Assembly (NCBI GenBank): GCA_021780315.1
Contig: JAJXYY010000024.1
Span: 182,675-246,674 of the forward strand
Direction: 5' to 3'
From: Acidobacteriota bacterium
Lineage (GTDB): Bacteria; Acidobacteriota; Terriglobia; Terriglobales; Acidobacteriaceae
DNA length: 64,000 bases
Positions 9,071-17,507 of the stretch are shown here, piece after piece. Numbering within the stretch: position 1 is the first letter of the stretch; the number at the start of each line of letters is the position of its first letter. The notes beneath the pieces were generated by a model. The model did no database searches, was not told the DNA's origin, and worked only from the letters and a program-made list of their open reading frames with translations. The translations under genes were made by a program, and so were the position numbers.

Positions 9071-9937
9071 CTACCAAGCGAGAGTCGCTGGCAGAAACTC
9101 CGCAAACAAATCGTCGTAATAAGGCTTCAACTGAGTCAGGTTTGGCTTGCTATGTCCCTTGGAATAGAGGTCATATTGGTTGAACTTCAGCACCCACTCC
9201 AGCATGGAGCGATCTTTGTCGTTGCAAAGGTGGTCGTACGCACCATGGCGATGCCACGGGTAGAACGAGTGGAAGCGCAGCATGTAAAGCGACTCGTCGC
9301 GAAGGTATGGCTTCATCACCTCAGCGATGTATCCGTCATGTCCAAAAGACATATGCAGAGCTTCCAGTCCACAGTTCGGCTCGTAGATTCCATACTTGGT
9401 CTGCAACTCAGGTCTGTGGCGATCGGGATTGTTCGCGAAGTACTCCGGAAAGACGATATCCGGCGACCAGGCGCATCCGACCGGAAACGTATCGCCTACC
9501 ACACCCCATTGCGGCTCTCCATACAGACACAGGCACTTGCCAAGATCGTGGATGAACCCCGTCAGCACCATCCAGCGTGGATGTCCATCACGTCGAATGG
9601 CCTCCGAGGTCTGTAGCAGATGCTCGATCTGGGTCAGGTCCGTGTCCGGATCACTATCGTCTACCAACGTATTCAGAAACTCAGCCGCCTCCCACACCGT
9701 CTTCTGGCCTTTTTGCAGGCTGAAGTAGGTCCGTTCCTTGTCGAGCACATAATTCAGCGTCTGGTTCTCGTGGTTTAGACGATAGAACTCGGCGACACCC
9801 GGAGTCGCCGTCGCATCGTAAACTCGAAACTCTTCCTGCGTTTTGCCCTCTTTATACCTTCCTTCAAGAAACTCATCCCACTCCTCAAGGTCTGCAAGAG
9901 AACCGTTCTTGTCGATACTGGCAGGACTGCTGCTCAT
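9071..9937 (-). CDS. Inositol oxygenase (MIOX family)
   Basis: A 288-residue di-iron enzyme of the myo-inositol oxygenase family, which splits myo-inositol with O2 to D-glucuronate. The expected iron ligands are all visible: H106 in EHLLQTSE, H130-D131 in GFIHDLGK, H200 in SFGHDGY, H223 in RFHSFYPWH and D256 in NQYDLYSK. Length equals the animal enzyme. The frame is open upstream to 10033, but GAGGAG precedes the ATG at 9937 at good spacing and the extra 32 residues do not match the family. It is divergent from a LacI-type regulator, with a palindrome between them, so repression by that regulator is likely. No other inositol or glucuronate genes are adjacent. Confidence 0.93.
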   Translation of the reverse strand: MSSSPASIDKNGSLADLEEWDEFLEGRYKEGKTQEEFRVYDATATPGVAEFYRLNHENQTLNYVLDKERTYFSLQKGQKTVWEAAEFLNTLVDDSDPDTDLTQIEHLLQTSEAIRRDGHPRWMVLTGFIHDLGKCLCLYGEPQWGVVGDTFPVGCAWSPDIVFPEYFANNPDRHRPELQTKYGIYEPNCGLEALHMSFGHDGYIAEVMKPYLRDESLYMLRFHSFYPWHRHGAYDHLCNDKDRSMLEWVLKFNQYDLYSKGHSKPNLTQLKPYYDDLFAEFLPATLAW

Positions 9938-9997
9938 GGTGTTGCTCCTCTGTTCTTTGTGCTTGGCTGTCTGCGCTCCCGCAGCGGCGAAGTCGCA

Positions 9998-10023
9998 AAT
10001 ATAACCAACGTTACCGCTAACGT
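9998..10023 (-). promoter_or_regulatory. Candidate LacI-type operator and -10 box of the MIOX gene
   Basis: ACGTTA-CCGC-TAACGT at 10008-10023 is a perfect inverted repeat with 6-bp arms. It resembles the TGTTACC..TAACA boxes of LacI/GntR-type regulators. On the minus strand it is followed within 5 bp by TATATT (complement of 9998-10003), a possible -10 element about 60 bp before the MIOX start. A repressor bound here would cover the promoter. No good -35 hexamer was seen. Confidence 0.6.
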
Positions 10024-10217
10024 ATAGCAGCAACCAAGACCCGGACGCAAGAGATTTCTACCGGAGGGCTTGAGGCAAACTGCCCAGTCTCGAACAATGA
10101 GTCAGCGGGCCAACCACCCTCCCCCGTGGGGTCTCAGTTCTCATTTCCTGTACCTTCATAACCAAGCCGTGAATAAATATAGTTACGGCCCCGGAAGGAA
10201 GCTAGGGAAGACACTGG

Positions 10218-11234
10218 ATGGCTATTCGGCTCAAGGACATCGCTGCAGACCTCGGTGTCTCCACCATCACGGTTTCAAAGGTGCTGCGCAACAAGCCTGA
10301 TGTAGGCGAAGCCACCCGCCGTCGTGTGCTCAAACGGGTCAAAGAGCTTAACTACCGCCCCAACCTCCTTGCCCGCGGCCTCGCGTCGGGGCATAGCAAC
10401 ACGATCGGTCTCATCGTTCCAGACCTGGTTCACACCTTTTTCGCCGAATTTGCCAAGGGACTGAAAGCAGGCCTGCGCAAACGCGGATATCAACTCGTAC
10501 TCGCATCGGCAGAAGAAGATCCGCAGATGGAAGCGGAAGAGATTGACAACTTGCTCGCACGAGGGGTGGATGCTCTGCTGCTCGCCTCCTGCCAAACCGG
10601 AACCGAAGGGCTGCGGTCGCTACTGGAAGCAAATCTTCCTTATATCCTCATCGACCGCGTCTTACCCTATCTGTCTACCCATTTCGTCGGTACCGACGAC
10701 GTCGCCGCTGGTGCTATGGCAACCGCGCATCTTGTCTCATGCAACCGCCGCAGAATTGCGCACATCGGCAACTCAGAGTTGAGCACCGGTGCCGACCGGT
10801 TTCGCGGCTATCAACAAGCCCTGCAGATGGCTGGACTCCCGCAGATCGATAGCCTGGTCGTACACCGCGTTCGACTCGAAGAGGCAGGAGACAAGGTTGG
10901 CTTCGCAGCCATGGCCAAGCTGCTGCAGTCGAAGAAGCGGCCGGACGCCGTATTTTGCTACAACGATCTGTCCGCCGTAGGTGCAATCAACTGCATTCTC
11001 GAGGCAGGCCTTAACGTACCGAATGACATCGCGGTCATCGGCTGCGGCAATCTCAGGCTCGCTACCTATCTCGAGGTCCCTCTGAGTTCGATCGATCAGA
11101 ATACGGCGGAATTAGGCGAGCAAGCCGCCAGCCTGACCACCACATTACTCTCAGGAACAGCCACCCCGGAGTTTCGAGATATCCGCGTCCAACCCAAGGT
11201 CGTCGCCAGGGCGTCCACCGTAGGCAAAGCATAA
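10218..11234 (+). CDS. LacI-family transcriptional regulator
   Basis: A 338-residue regulator. The N-terminal helix-turn-helix IRLKDIAADLGVSTITVSKVLRNKPDV (residues 3-29) and hinge helix YRPNLLARGLASG are standard for LacI/PurR proteins. The rest is a periplasmic-binding-protein-like effector domain, with IGLIVPDLVHTFFAEFAKG (about 61-79), an ILIDRVLP segment and GADRFRGYQQAL. It would bind a sugar or polyol and release DNA. It is transcribed away from the inositol oxygenase gene, and the palindrome at 10008-10023 lies between them. Control of inositol or uronate use is therefore the simplest inference. Confidence 0.93.
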   Translation: MAIRLKDIAADLGVSTITVSKVLRNKPDVGEATRRRVLKRVKELNYRPNLLARGLASGHSNTIGLIVPDLVHTFFAEFAKGLKAGLRKRGYQLVLASAEEDPQMEAEEIDNLLARGVDALLLASCQTGTEGLRSLLEANLPYILIDRVLPYLSTHFVGTDDVAAGAMATAHLVSCNRRRIAHIGNSELSTGADRFRGYQQALQMAGLPQIDSLVVHRVRLEEAGDKVGFAAMAKLLQSKKRPDAVFCYNDLSAVGAINCILEAGLNVPNDIAVIGCGNLRLATYLEVPLSSIDQNTAELGEQAASLTTTLLSGTATPEFRDIRVQPKVVARASTVGKA

Positions 11235-11295
11235 AAAGCAACGGACACGTCTGGGGGCACATTTCCGCCAAAACAGGAGGCTCCAGCACTCCGAT

Positions 11296-11343
11296 ACAAC
11301 ACCAGACCCTCGCAGCCATCCTCCTGCCGGGCTCTGGTGTTGT
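11296..11343. terminator. Possible terminator hairpin after the LacI gene
   Basis: ACAACACCAGA at 11296-11306 pairs perfectly with TCTGGTGTTGT at 11333-11343. The 26-base loop is long and there is no T run afterwards, so termination is uncertain. Confidence 0.4.
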
Positions 11344-11505
11344 CGAAACGATGTCAACGATCAACCACAGATTCCTGCTGCAACCGCAAAGCCGCAGCAT
11401 CGCGTTCCACCAACGATCTCTTCCCGGGGCAATCAGAAAACAAGACGATCAATGCACCCTTAGGCGCACAACCATATAACTATCTTCCTGTTTATTCTTC
11501 CAGTC

Positions 11506-11521
11506 TGTGACCTGTGTCACA
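11506..11521. promoter_or_regulatory. CRP/FNR-superfamily-type operator
   Basis: TGTGA-CCTGTG-TCACA is a perfect match to the TGTGA-N6-TCACA pattern bound by CRP-type regulators, 130 bp before coxB. The palindrome extends to 6-bp arms (TGTGAC/GTCACA). The position suits control of the respiratory operon. Which regulator binds it in this organism is unknown. Confidence 0.55.
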
Positions 11522-11651
11522 GCTTCCTGTGATGGAAAATGCGAAACTCTTCCTGACGTACGACAATTGTCTTCCAGAATGGCTGCGGAAGGCATGTCTC
11601 GGCGTCACTCCGATTCGTTGCTAGCGATGTAAATCAAGTGAGGCACGGCAG

Positions 11652-12806
11652 ATGTCCAGCGACCGCCCGACACGGCACCCAGAGCAACACCATGCACAGC
11701 GTGAGTTCGCCCTCCAGTACCACGCGCCAGGCACCAGAGAGCAGGCTCCAACGCAGCATCTACTGGATCGAGTGTCTTCGCTCCGGACTGGTCTCCTCGC
11801 CTTCGCCGCCCTGCTGCTCCTTCACGCCGTCCCGGCATTCGCCGTCTCGCCGACCAATATCTTCGATCCCGCCGCTACCCCGGCTCGCTCGATCTTCAGC
11901 CTTTCCATGCTGATTCTCTCGGTCACGCTGGTCATCTTTCTCATCGTCGGTGGCCTGCTCTTCTACGCCATGGTGCGCTTCCGCCACCGCAAAGACGACT
12001 CACTCGTCGAGCCCGCTCAGATCTACGGCAGCAACCAGATCGAACTCTCCTGGACCGTCATCCCCATCTTGATTGTGGTCATGCTCTTTCTCTCCACCAC
12101 CCGCGTCATCCTCGAGACCGAGGCCGCACCCAAGCCCGCAAACGCGGTCGACGTCACCGTCATCGGCCACCAGTATTGGTGGGAGTATCGCTATCCCAAG
12201 TGGGGCGTCGTCACCGCCAACGAGTTGCACATACCTGTCAGCGATCCCAAATCGCCCACGCCCACCTATCTGGAGATGACCTCCGCCGACGTATCCCACA
12301 GCTTCTGGATTCCACGTCTCGCCGGCAAGACCGATCTCATCCCGAACCGCATCAACACCATGTGGATCGACCCTGCCGTCCCCGGTCTTTACCTCGGGCA
12401 GTGTGCCCAATACTGCGGAGCGCAGCACGCCAAAATGTTGCTTCGTGTCTATGCCCAATCGCCCGCGGACTTCGCCTTGTGGATCAAGCAGCAGCAGCAA
12501 CTCGCCAACCCCGACCTCTCTGCCAATCCGCTCGCGCAAGAAGGCGAGACCGTCTTTCTGCATAACGCCTGTATCAACTGCCACACTGTCTCCGGCACCG
12601 TGGCCAACGGACGCTTCGGCCCCGACCTCACTCATCTCGCCAGCCGGGACACTATCGCCTCCGGGCCCATCGTCAACAACCCGCAAAACCTGCGTCAATG
12701 GATCGCGGACCCCAGCCTCATGAAGCCCGGATCCCTGATGCCATCCATGCACCTCAACGATCACGATCTGGACGCCATCACCGCATACCTCACCACACTC
12801 CACTAG
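11652..12806 (+). CDS. coxB: Cytochrome c oxidase subunit II with fused cytochrome c domain (caa3 type)
   Basis: A 384-residue subunit that takes electrons into the oxidase. Two membrane helices (about residues 80-105 and 125-148) are followed by the CuA cupredoxin domain. That domain carries QYWWEYRY and the copper ligands C251, C255, H259 and M262 in GQCAQYCGAQHAKM. A C-terminal class I cytochrome c domain has CINCH at residues 307-311 and a possible methionine ligand in GSLMPSMH. The first 45-50 residues before the hydrophobic leader are unusually polar, and a GTG at about 11772 could be the real start. GTGAGG at 11638-11643 supports the ATG at 11652. First gene of an eight-gene respiratory operon. 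Confidence 0.95.
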   Translation: MSSDRPTRHPEQHHAQREFALQYHAPGTREQAPTQHLLDRVSSLRTGLLAFAALLLLHAVPAFAVSPTNIFDPAATPARSIFSLSMLILSVTLVIFLIVGGLLFYAMVRFRHRKDDSLVEPAQIYGSNQIELSWTVIPILIVVMLFLSTTRVILETEAAPKPANAVDVTVIGHQYWWEYRYPKWGVVTANELHIPVSDPKSPTPTYLEMTSADVSHSFWIPRLAGKTDLIPNRINTMWIDPAVPGLYLGQCAQYCGAQHAKMLLRVYAQSPADFALWIKQQQQLANPDLSANPLAQEGETVFLHNACINCHTVSGTVANGRFGPDLTHLASRDTIASGPIVNNPQNLRQWIADPSLMKPGSLMPSMHLNDHDLDAITAYLTTLH

Positions 12807-12829
12807 CACGCACCGGAAAGCAGAGATCT

Positions 12830-14512
12830 ATGGCAACCGCAACCTCGGGCTTGGAAGCAATCGATCAGACCCGCTCGGCCCAGCCTCCCAGGCCCAGCGT
12901 TATCTACGAGTGGCTGACGACCGTCGATCATAAAAAAATCGGCATCATGTATATCGTCTATGCCCTGCTGTTCCTCGTCATCGCCGGGGCAGAGGCGTTG
13001 CTCATGCGGATTCAGTTGGCCGTCCCCAACAATCACTTCCTCAGTCCCCAGGTCTTCAATCAGCTCTTCACCATGCACGGCACCACCATGGTCTTCTTCG
13101 TAGGCATTCCGGTCCTCTTCGGCTTCGGAAACTACCTCATCCCCCTGATGATCGGTGCCCGCGACATGGCCTTCCCGCGCCTCAATGCCTTCAGCTTCTG
13201 GCTCTCTGCATTCGGTGGCATTCTGCTCTATCTCAGCTACTTCGCCGCCAGTGGACTCTACGGCGCAGGCTCGGCTCCCGATGTCGGCTGGTTCGCCTAC
13301 GCTCCCCTCACCGCCCGCGTCTTCTCGCCCGGCCACAGTACGGATTACTGGACCCTATCGGTTCTGCTCAGCGGCATCGGAACCACCGCCACCGCCGTCA
13401 ATATCGTCGCTACCGCCTTCTGTATGCGCTGCAAAGGCATGATCCTTACCCGCATGCCACTGCTGGTCTGGCTCTTCCTGGTCACCAGTTGCATGGTCTT
13501 CGTCGTCGTCAGCCCGCTCACCGCCGCGCAGATCATGCTCTGCATCGATCGCTACCTCGGCGGACACTTCTTCGACACTCAGGCCGGTGGCTCAGCCATG
13601 CTCTGGATGCACTTCTTCTGGATCTTCGGACACCCCGAGGTCTACATCCTCATCCTGCCTACCTTCGCTTTCATGAACGAGATCATCCCGGTCTTCTCAC
13701 GCAAGGCCATCTTCGGTTACCCCGCCATGGTCGCCGCCTCCGTCGGCATCGGATTCGTCAGCCTCGGCGTATGGGCTCACCACATGTTTACCGCAGGCAT
13801 GGGCCCCGCAGGCAACACCTTCTTCGTCTTCGCCACCATGGTCGTCTCCGTGCCCACCGGCATCAAGATGTTCAACTGGCTTGCCACCATCTGGGGCGGC
13901 AAAGTCCAATATCGACCGCCCATGATGTTTGCCGCTGGCTTCCTCTTTCAGTTCCTGCTCGCTGGCCTCACCGGCATCATGCTCTCGGTCGCTCCGTTCG
14001 ACTGGCAACTCAGCGCATCCTACTTCGTCGTCGCCCACTTCCACTACGTACTGGTCGGTGGCATCCTCTTCTCACTCTTCGCCGCCTTCTACTACTGGTA
14101 CCCCAAGGTCACCGGCCGCATGATGAACGAGACCCTGGCCAAGTGGCACTTCTGGCTCTTCGTCATCGGTTTCCACATCACCTTCGATCTCATGCACATC
14201 CCCGGACTGCTCGGCATGCCGCGCCGCATCTACACCTACGAGGCCGGCCGCGGATGGGAGGTCTGGAACATGTGGATCGGCATCGGTGCCATCATCCAAA
14301 CCGTCGCCACCCTCATCTTCGTCTACAACCTGGTCCACTCCTACTTCCGCGGCAAAGAGGCAGGCCCCGACCCATGGGATGCCTGGACCCTCGAATGGGC
14401 CACCACCTCGCCACCGCCGTCCTATAACTTTGCCGTCGAGCCCACCGTCACCAGCCGTCGTCCCCTGTGGGATCTCAAACATCCTCACGACACAGATTCG
14501 AGCTACGAATGA
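12830..14512 (+). CDS. coxA: Cytochrome c oxidase subunit I (aa3 type)
   Basis: A 560-residue heme-copper oxidase catalytic subunit with about 12 membrane helices. Low-spin heme ligands are H83 (MHGTTM) and H405, and the high-spin heme ligand is H403 (AHFHYVLVGG). CuB ligands are H268 in GHPEVY, with the cross-linked Y272, and H317-H318 in WAHHMF. The GHPEVY motif places it among A-type oxidases with a full K channel. I chose the ATG at 12830, which gives the usual N-terminus before VDHKKIGIMYIVY; the frame is open further upstream but runs through coxB. It overlaps coxC by four bases (ATGA), implying translational coupling. Confidence 0.98.
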   Translation: MATATSGLEAIDQTRSAQPPRPSVIYEWLTTVDHKKIGIMYIVYALLFLVIAGAEALLMRIQLAVPNNHFLSPQVFNQLFTMHGTTMVFFVGIPVLFGFGNYLIPLMIGARDMAFPRLNAFSFWLSAFGGILLYLSYFAASGLYGAGSAPDVGWFAYAPLTARVFSPGHSTDYWTLSVLLSGIGTTATAVNIVATAFCMRCKGMILTRMPLLVWLFLVTSCMVFVVVSPLTAAQIMLCIDRYLGGHFFDTQAGGSAMLWMHFFWIFGHPEVYILILPTFAFMNEIIPVFSRKAIFGYPAMVAASVGIGFVSLGVWAHHMFTAGMGPAGNTFFVFATMVVSVPTGIKMFNWLATIWGGKVQYRPPMMFAAGFLFQFLLAGLTGIMLSVAPFDWQLSASYFVVAHFHYVLVGGILFSLFAAFYYWYPKVTGRMMNETLAKWHFWLFVIGFHITFDLMHIPGLLGMPRRIYTYEAGRGWEVWNMWIGIGAIIQTVATLIFVYNLVHSYFRGKEAGPDPWDAWTLEWATTSPPPSYNFAVEPTVTSRRPLWDLKHPHDTDSSYE

Positions 14513-15111
14513 CCCAGACCGCAGCCATTCCGTTCAACGGCACCGCCGAGACACCCTGGGTCATGCCCAATCGCGGCATCGTCGCCATGTGGTGCCTCAT
14601 CGCCGCCGAAGCCGCCATCTTCATCATCTTCGTCGTGGCTTACCTCTACTACATCGGCAAAAGCCTCAGCGGGCCATACCCCTCGCAGGTACTGGAACTG
14701 CCCATCTTCGGCACCATCTGTCTGCTCTCCAGCAGCATCACCGTGCACGCCGCCGTCAGCGCCATCCGCAAGGGAAACACCCGTGCCTGCAGCCTCGCAC
14801 TGGCCGCCACAGTCTTGTTGGGCAGCATCTTCCTCGCCACCACGGCCATGGAGTGGCACCACCTCATCTACGACGAAGGCCTCACCATCAAGACCAATCT
14901 CTTCGGCACAACCTATTACTCGCTCGTTGGTCTCCACGCCACGCACGTCATCGTCGGATTGTTGCTGCTCTTCACCACCCTCATCTTCAGCCTTGGTGGA
15001 AAGGTCAGGGAAGAGCACTCCGAGCGCATCGAGGTTCTCTCGCTCTACTGGCACTTTGTCGACGCGGTCTGGGTCGTGGTCTTTCTGGTCGTTTATGTCC
15101 TGGGACGCTAG
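14509..15111 (+). CDS. coxC: Cytochrome c oxidase subunit III
   Basis: A 200-residue integral membrane subunit with five or more helices, the shorter form common in bacteria. The family marks GLHATHVIVGLLLL and the C-terminal LYWHFVDAVWVVVF are present. The start ATG at 14509 overlaps the coxA stop in ATGA. Subunit III binds beside subunit I and stabilises proton uptake at the D channel. Confidence 0.96.
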   Translation: MTQTAAIPFNGTAETPWVMPNRGIVAMWCLIAAEAAIFIIFVVAYLYYIGKSLSGPYPSQVLELPIFGTICLLSSSITVHAAVSAIRKGNTRACSLALAATVLLGSIFLATTAMEWHHLIYDEGLTIKTNLFGTTYYSLVGLHATHVIVGLLLLFTTLIFSLGGKVREEHSERIEVLSLYWHFVDAVWVVVFLVVYVLGR

Positions 15112-15168
15112 TCCGTGTCCTGCGACCAATCTTTATTCACCGTACCGCACGGGACGAAAGGGAATCTG

Positions 15169-16038
15169 ATGGCGGAAGCCCACAACAACGAATCACATCT
15201 CGATCAGCATCCTATGGCTGCGGATGTCGTGCGGTTGCCTGCGCCCACACCGTGGCCGCTGGTGCTCGCGCTTGGCATCGCGCTCATCTTCACCGGCATG
15301 GTCACCCATGGGGTCATCGCGCTTCTAGGCCTCGTCTGCGTCCTGCCTGCCATCGTCGGCTGGTTCCGCGAGGTCCTCCCGCACGAGAACCACGTCGACG
15401 TACCCATCGTCGGAGAGGCCGTCCCCGTCGTCACCAACCGCACCACGCGCAGCCACACCACCGCCGGTGTCCAGCATCGCAAACTCCTCCCCATGGAGAC
15501 CTTCAGCATCTGGGCCGGGGTCAAGGGCGGCATTGCCGGTGGCATCGCCATGATCGTCCCAGCCGCCATCTTCGGACTGCTCCGTTTCCGCAGCGTCTGG
15601 TATCCCGTCAATCTGCTCGCCGCCGGGGGCTTCATCAGTTGGGCAGGGAAGAGCGATGCCTTTCTCGCTCAGTTCCACCTCATGGGCCTACTCGCGGCCA
15701 CCGGCATCCACGGTCTCGCCTCGATCCTCATCGGCCTGCTCTACGGTGCCATGCTCCCCATGTATCCGCGCAAACCCATCCTCACCGCCGGCTTCATCGC
15801 GCCCTTCCTGTGGACCGGTCTGCTCTACTCCGCTCTCGGCATCATCAGCCCCATCCTGAACCAACGCATCGACTGGTGGTGGTTTGCCGTATCCCAGATC
15901 GCCTTCGGTCTGGTCGCAGGCTTTGTCGTCAACCTTCAGGTCCGGGTTAGAACTCCACAGTTTCAGGCGCTTCCATTTGCCGTGCGTGCCGGCCTGCACA
16001 CCAGTGCAGAGGATGACGAAGAGGACGATATTCCATGA
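15169..16038 (+). CDS. Membrane protein of the respiratory operon, unknown
   Basis: A 289-residue membrane protein with about seven hydrophobic segments: two near the N-terminus (residues 28-65) and the rest between about 115 and 265. It lies between coxC and the cytochrome c lipoprotein gene. An upstream GTG at 15115 is in frame, but GAAAGGGA at 15156-15163 marks the ATG at 15169. The acidic C-terminus ends EDDEEDDIP and overlaps the next gene by four bases. It may be an accessory or subunit-IV-like component of the oxidase supercomplex. The function is not known from sequence. Confidence 0.8.
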   Translation: MAEAHNNESHLDQHPMAADVVRLPAPTPWPLVLALGIALIFTGMVTHGVIALLGLVCVLPAIVGWFREVLPHENHVDVPIVGEAVPVVTNRTTRSHTTAGVQHRKLLPMETFSIWAGVKGGIAGGIAMIVPAAIFGLLRFRSVWYPVNLLAAGGFISWAGKSDAFLAQFHLMGLLAATGIHGLASILIGLLYGAMLPMYPRKPILTAGFIAPFLWTGLLYSALGIISPILNQRIDWWWFAVSQIAFGLVAGFVVNLQVRVRTPQFQALPFAVRAGLHTSAEDDEEDDIP

Positions 16039-16793
16039 AGCTAAGCTCGTACTGCTCTACTGCACTCATCGCCATGGCGACTGTCCTGCTGCTGGCCCCA
16101 CTCGGCTGTGCCCACATCCCCGGACTGCCCGGCCCGGGCCCGGAGGTCGTCCGTCCGGAACAGGTCCTCGACTTCCAGACGCTCTACAAGACCAACTGTG
16201 CCGCCTGCCACGGAGTCAACGGTAGCGGTGGCCCGGCCATCGCCCTCTCCAACCCCGTCTATCTTGCCTACGCGGGCGAGGCCACGTTGCGCGATGTCAC
16301 CACCAAAGGCGTCCCCCACAAACTCATGCCAGCCTTTGCTAGCTGCAGCGGTGGCACGCTCACCGCCCAGCAGGTCAACGTGCTGGTCAACGGAATGTTG
16401 CAGCACTGGGGCAAACACGCCGATTTCGCCGGTCAGGCCATCCCCACCTATCGGCCAACCCAGCCGGGAGATCCTGAGCGCGGCCAGCAGGCCTTCGCCA
16501 CCTTCTGCGCCTCCTGCCACGGCACCAACGGAGAAGGGAAGTCAGCCAACTCTGCCGGGAACAGCCTCGGCTCCATCGTCGATCCCGCCTATCTCGATCT
16601 CATCAGCGACCAGGCGCTGCGCAGCTTCATCGTCGCCGGACGCCCCACCCAGGGCATGCCCGACTGGCGCTCCGACAGCACCGTCCCCATGACCGATCAG
16701 CAGATCACCGATATCGTCGCCTGGATAGCATCCAAACGTACACGAAACCCAGGCCAGCCTTACCCCAGCCAGCCACACGCCAGTCTCCCATAA
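16035..16793 (+). CDS. Di-heme cytochrome c lipoprotein
   Basis: A 252-residue exported cytochrome. The N-terminal signal ends in a lipobox (LLAPLGC, C25), predicting lipid attachment outside the inner membrane. Two class I heme sites follow: C55-x-x-C-H59 and C158-x-x-C-H162, each with a downstream methionine (KLMPAF and QGMPDW). It probably carries electrons between the bc-type complex and the caa3 oxidase encoded around it, in the role of a cytochrome cc. It overlaps the preceding gene by four bases and is 48 bp before the Rieske gene. Confidence 0.93.
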   Translation: MKLSSYCSTALIAMATVLLLAPLGCAHIPGLPGPGPEVVRPEQVLDFQTLYKTNCAACHGVNGSGGPAIALSNPVYLAYAGEATLRDVTTKGVPHKLMPAFASCSGGTLTAQQVNVLVNGMLQHWGKHADFAGQAIPTYRPTQPGDPERGQQAFATFCASCHGTNGEGKSANSAGNSLGSIVDPAYLDLISDQALRSFIVAGRPTQGMPDWRSDSTVPMTDQQITDIVAWIASKRTRNPGQPYPSQPHASLP

Positions 16794-16841
16794 CCGGACA
16801 CCGCCACCAGTCACTACGCAGCCCGCAGGAGTAAGAACACA

Positions 16842-17507
16842 ATGAATCTCAACCAACCTATCTCGCCCGAAGAGCAAGCCGTCGTCGATGAGGCCGCACG
16901 CATCCGTCGTGCCGGACACTCGCGCCGTGCCTTTCTCTTCAAGCTCTCGCTCGGCCTCAACGGTGTTGTCGCAGCGGTCATGGCCATTCCCATCGTCGGC
17001 TATCTCCTCGGCCCCGCCTCCCGCAAAAAAAGCGAAGATCAGGCCTGGATTCACCTCGGCCCCCTCAGCGACTTTCCCGAAGGTGAAACCCGCCTCGCCA
17101 CCTTCCGCAACCCCGTTACCACCGAGTGGGACGGACAGACCGGCGACATCCCCTGCTGGGTCCGCCGTATCTCCGGCAACACCGTCCAGGTCTTCGCCAT
17201 CAACTGTGCTCACCTCGGCTGCCCCGTCCGCTGGTTTGCAGAGTCGAAACTCTTCCTCTGCCCCTGCCACGGCGGTGCCTACTACGAGGATGGATCACGC
17301 GCCTCCGGTCCCCCGGAGCGTGGCCTCTTCGAGTACGACCACAGGATCGCCGATAATCACCTGCTCATCAGCGCCGGTAAAATGCCCACCCTCGCCGCCA
17401 AATCCCACGTTCCTGCACCCCTCACCCAGATCCACGGAGCCACCCCAGCAGAACCTCTCACCAGCAGCGACAATTCGACCCCGAGGTGTGGATCATGCCA
17501 GGGCTAA
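16842..17507 (+). CDS. Rieske iron-sulfur protein of a cytochrome bc complex
   Basis: A 221-residue 2Fe-2S protein that accepts electrons from quinol. A twin-arginine-type motif SRRAFLFK, followed by a hydrophobic helix (about residues 30-60), fits Tat export with a membrane anchor. The cluster ligands are C122 and H124 in CAHLGC and C140 and H143 in CPCHGG; C127 and C142 form the expected disulfide. It overlaps the cytochrome b gene by 13 bp. The C-terminal 40 residues after LISAGKM form a short low-complexity tail. Confidence 0.95.
   Translation: MNLNQPISPEEQAVVDEAARIRRAGHSRRAFLFKLSLGLNGVVAAVMAIPIVGYLLGPASRKKSEDQAWIHLGPLSDFPEGETRLATFRNPVTTEWDGQTGDIPCWVRRISGNTVQVFAINCAHLGCPVRWFAESKLFLCPCHGGAYYEDGSRASGPPERGLFEYDHRIADNHLLISAGKMPTLAAKSHVPAPLTQIHGATPAEPLTSSDNSTPRCGSCQG

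Larger units (their letters stand above)
11235..11651. other. Intergenic region before the respiratory operon
   Basis: 417 bp without a convincing gene. It holds a hairpin at 11296-11343 (11-bp perfect stem, 26-base loop) that may end the LacI transcript, and a TGTGA-N6-TCACA palindrome at 11506-11521. No -35/-10 pair could be fixed with confidence. Confidence 0.7.

Noticed and set aside
14286..15950. 554-codon + frame across coxA, coxC and the membrane protein gene
   Set aside because: Arg/His-rich, crosses three real genes in a different frame; a shadow.
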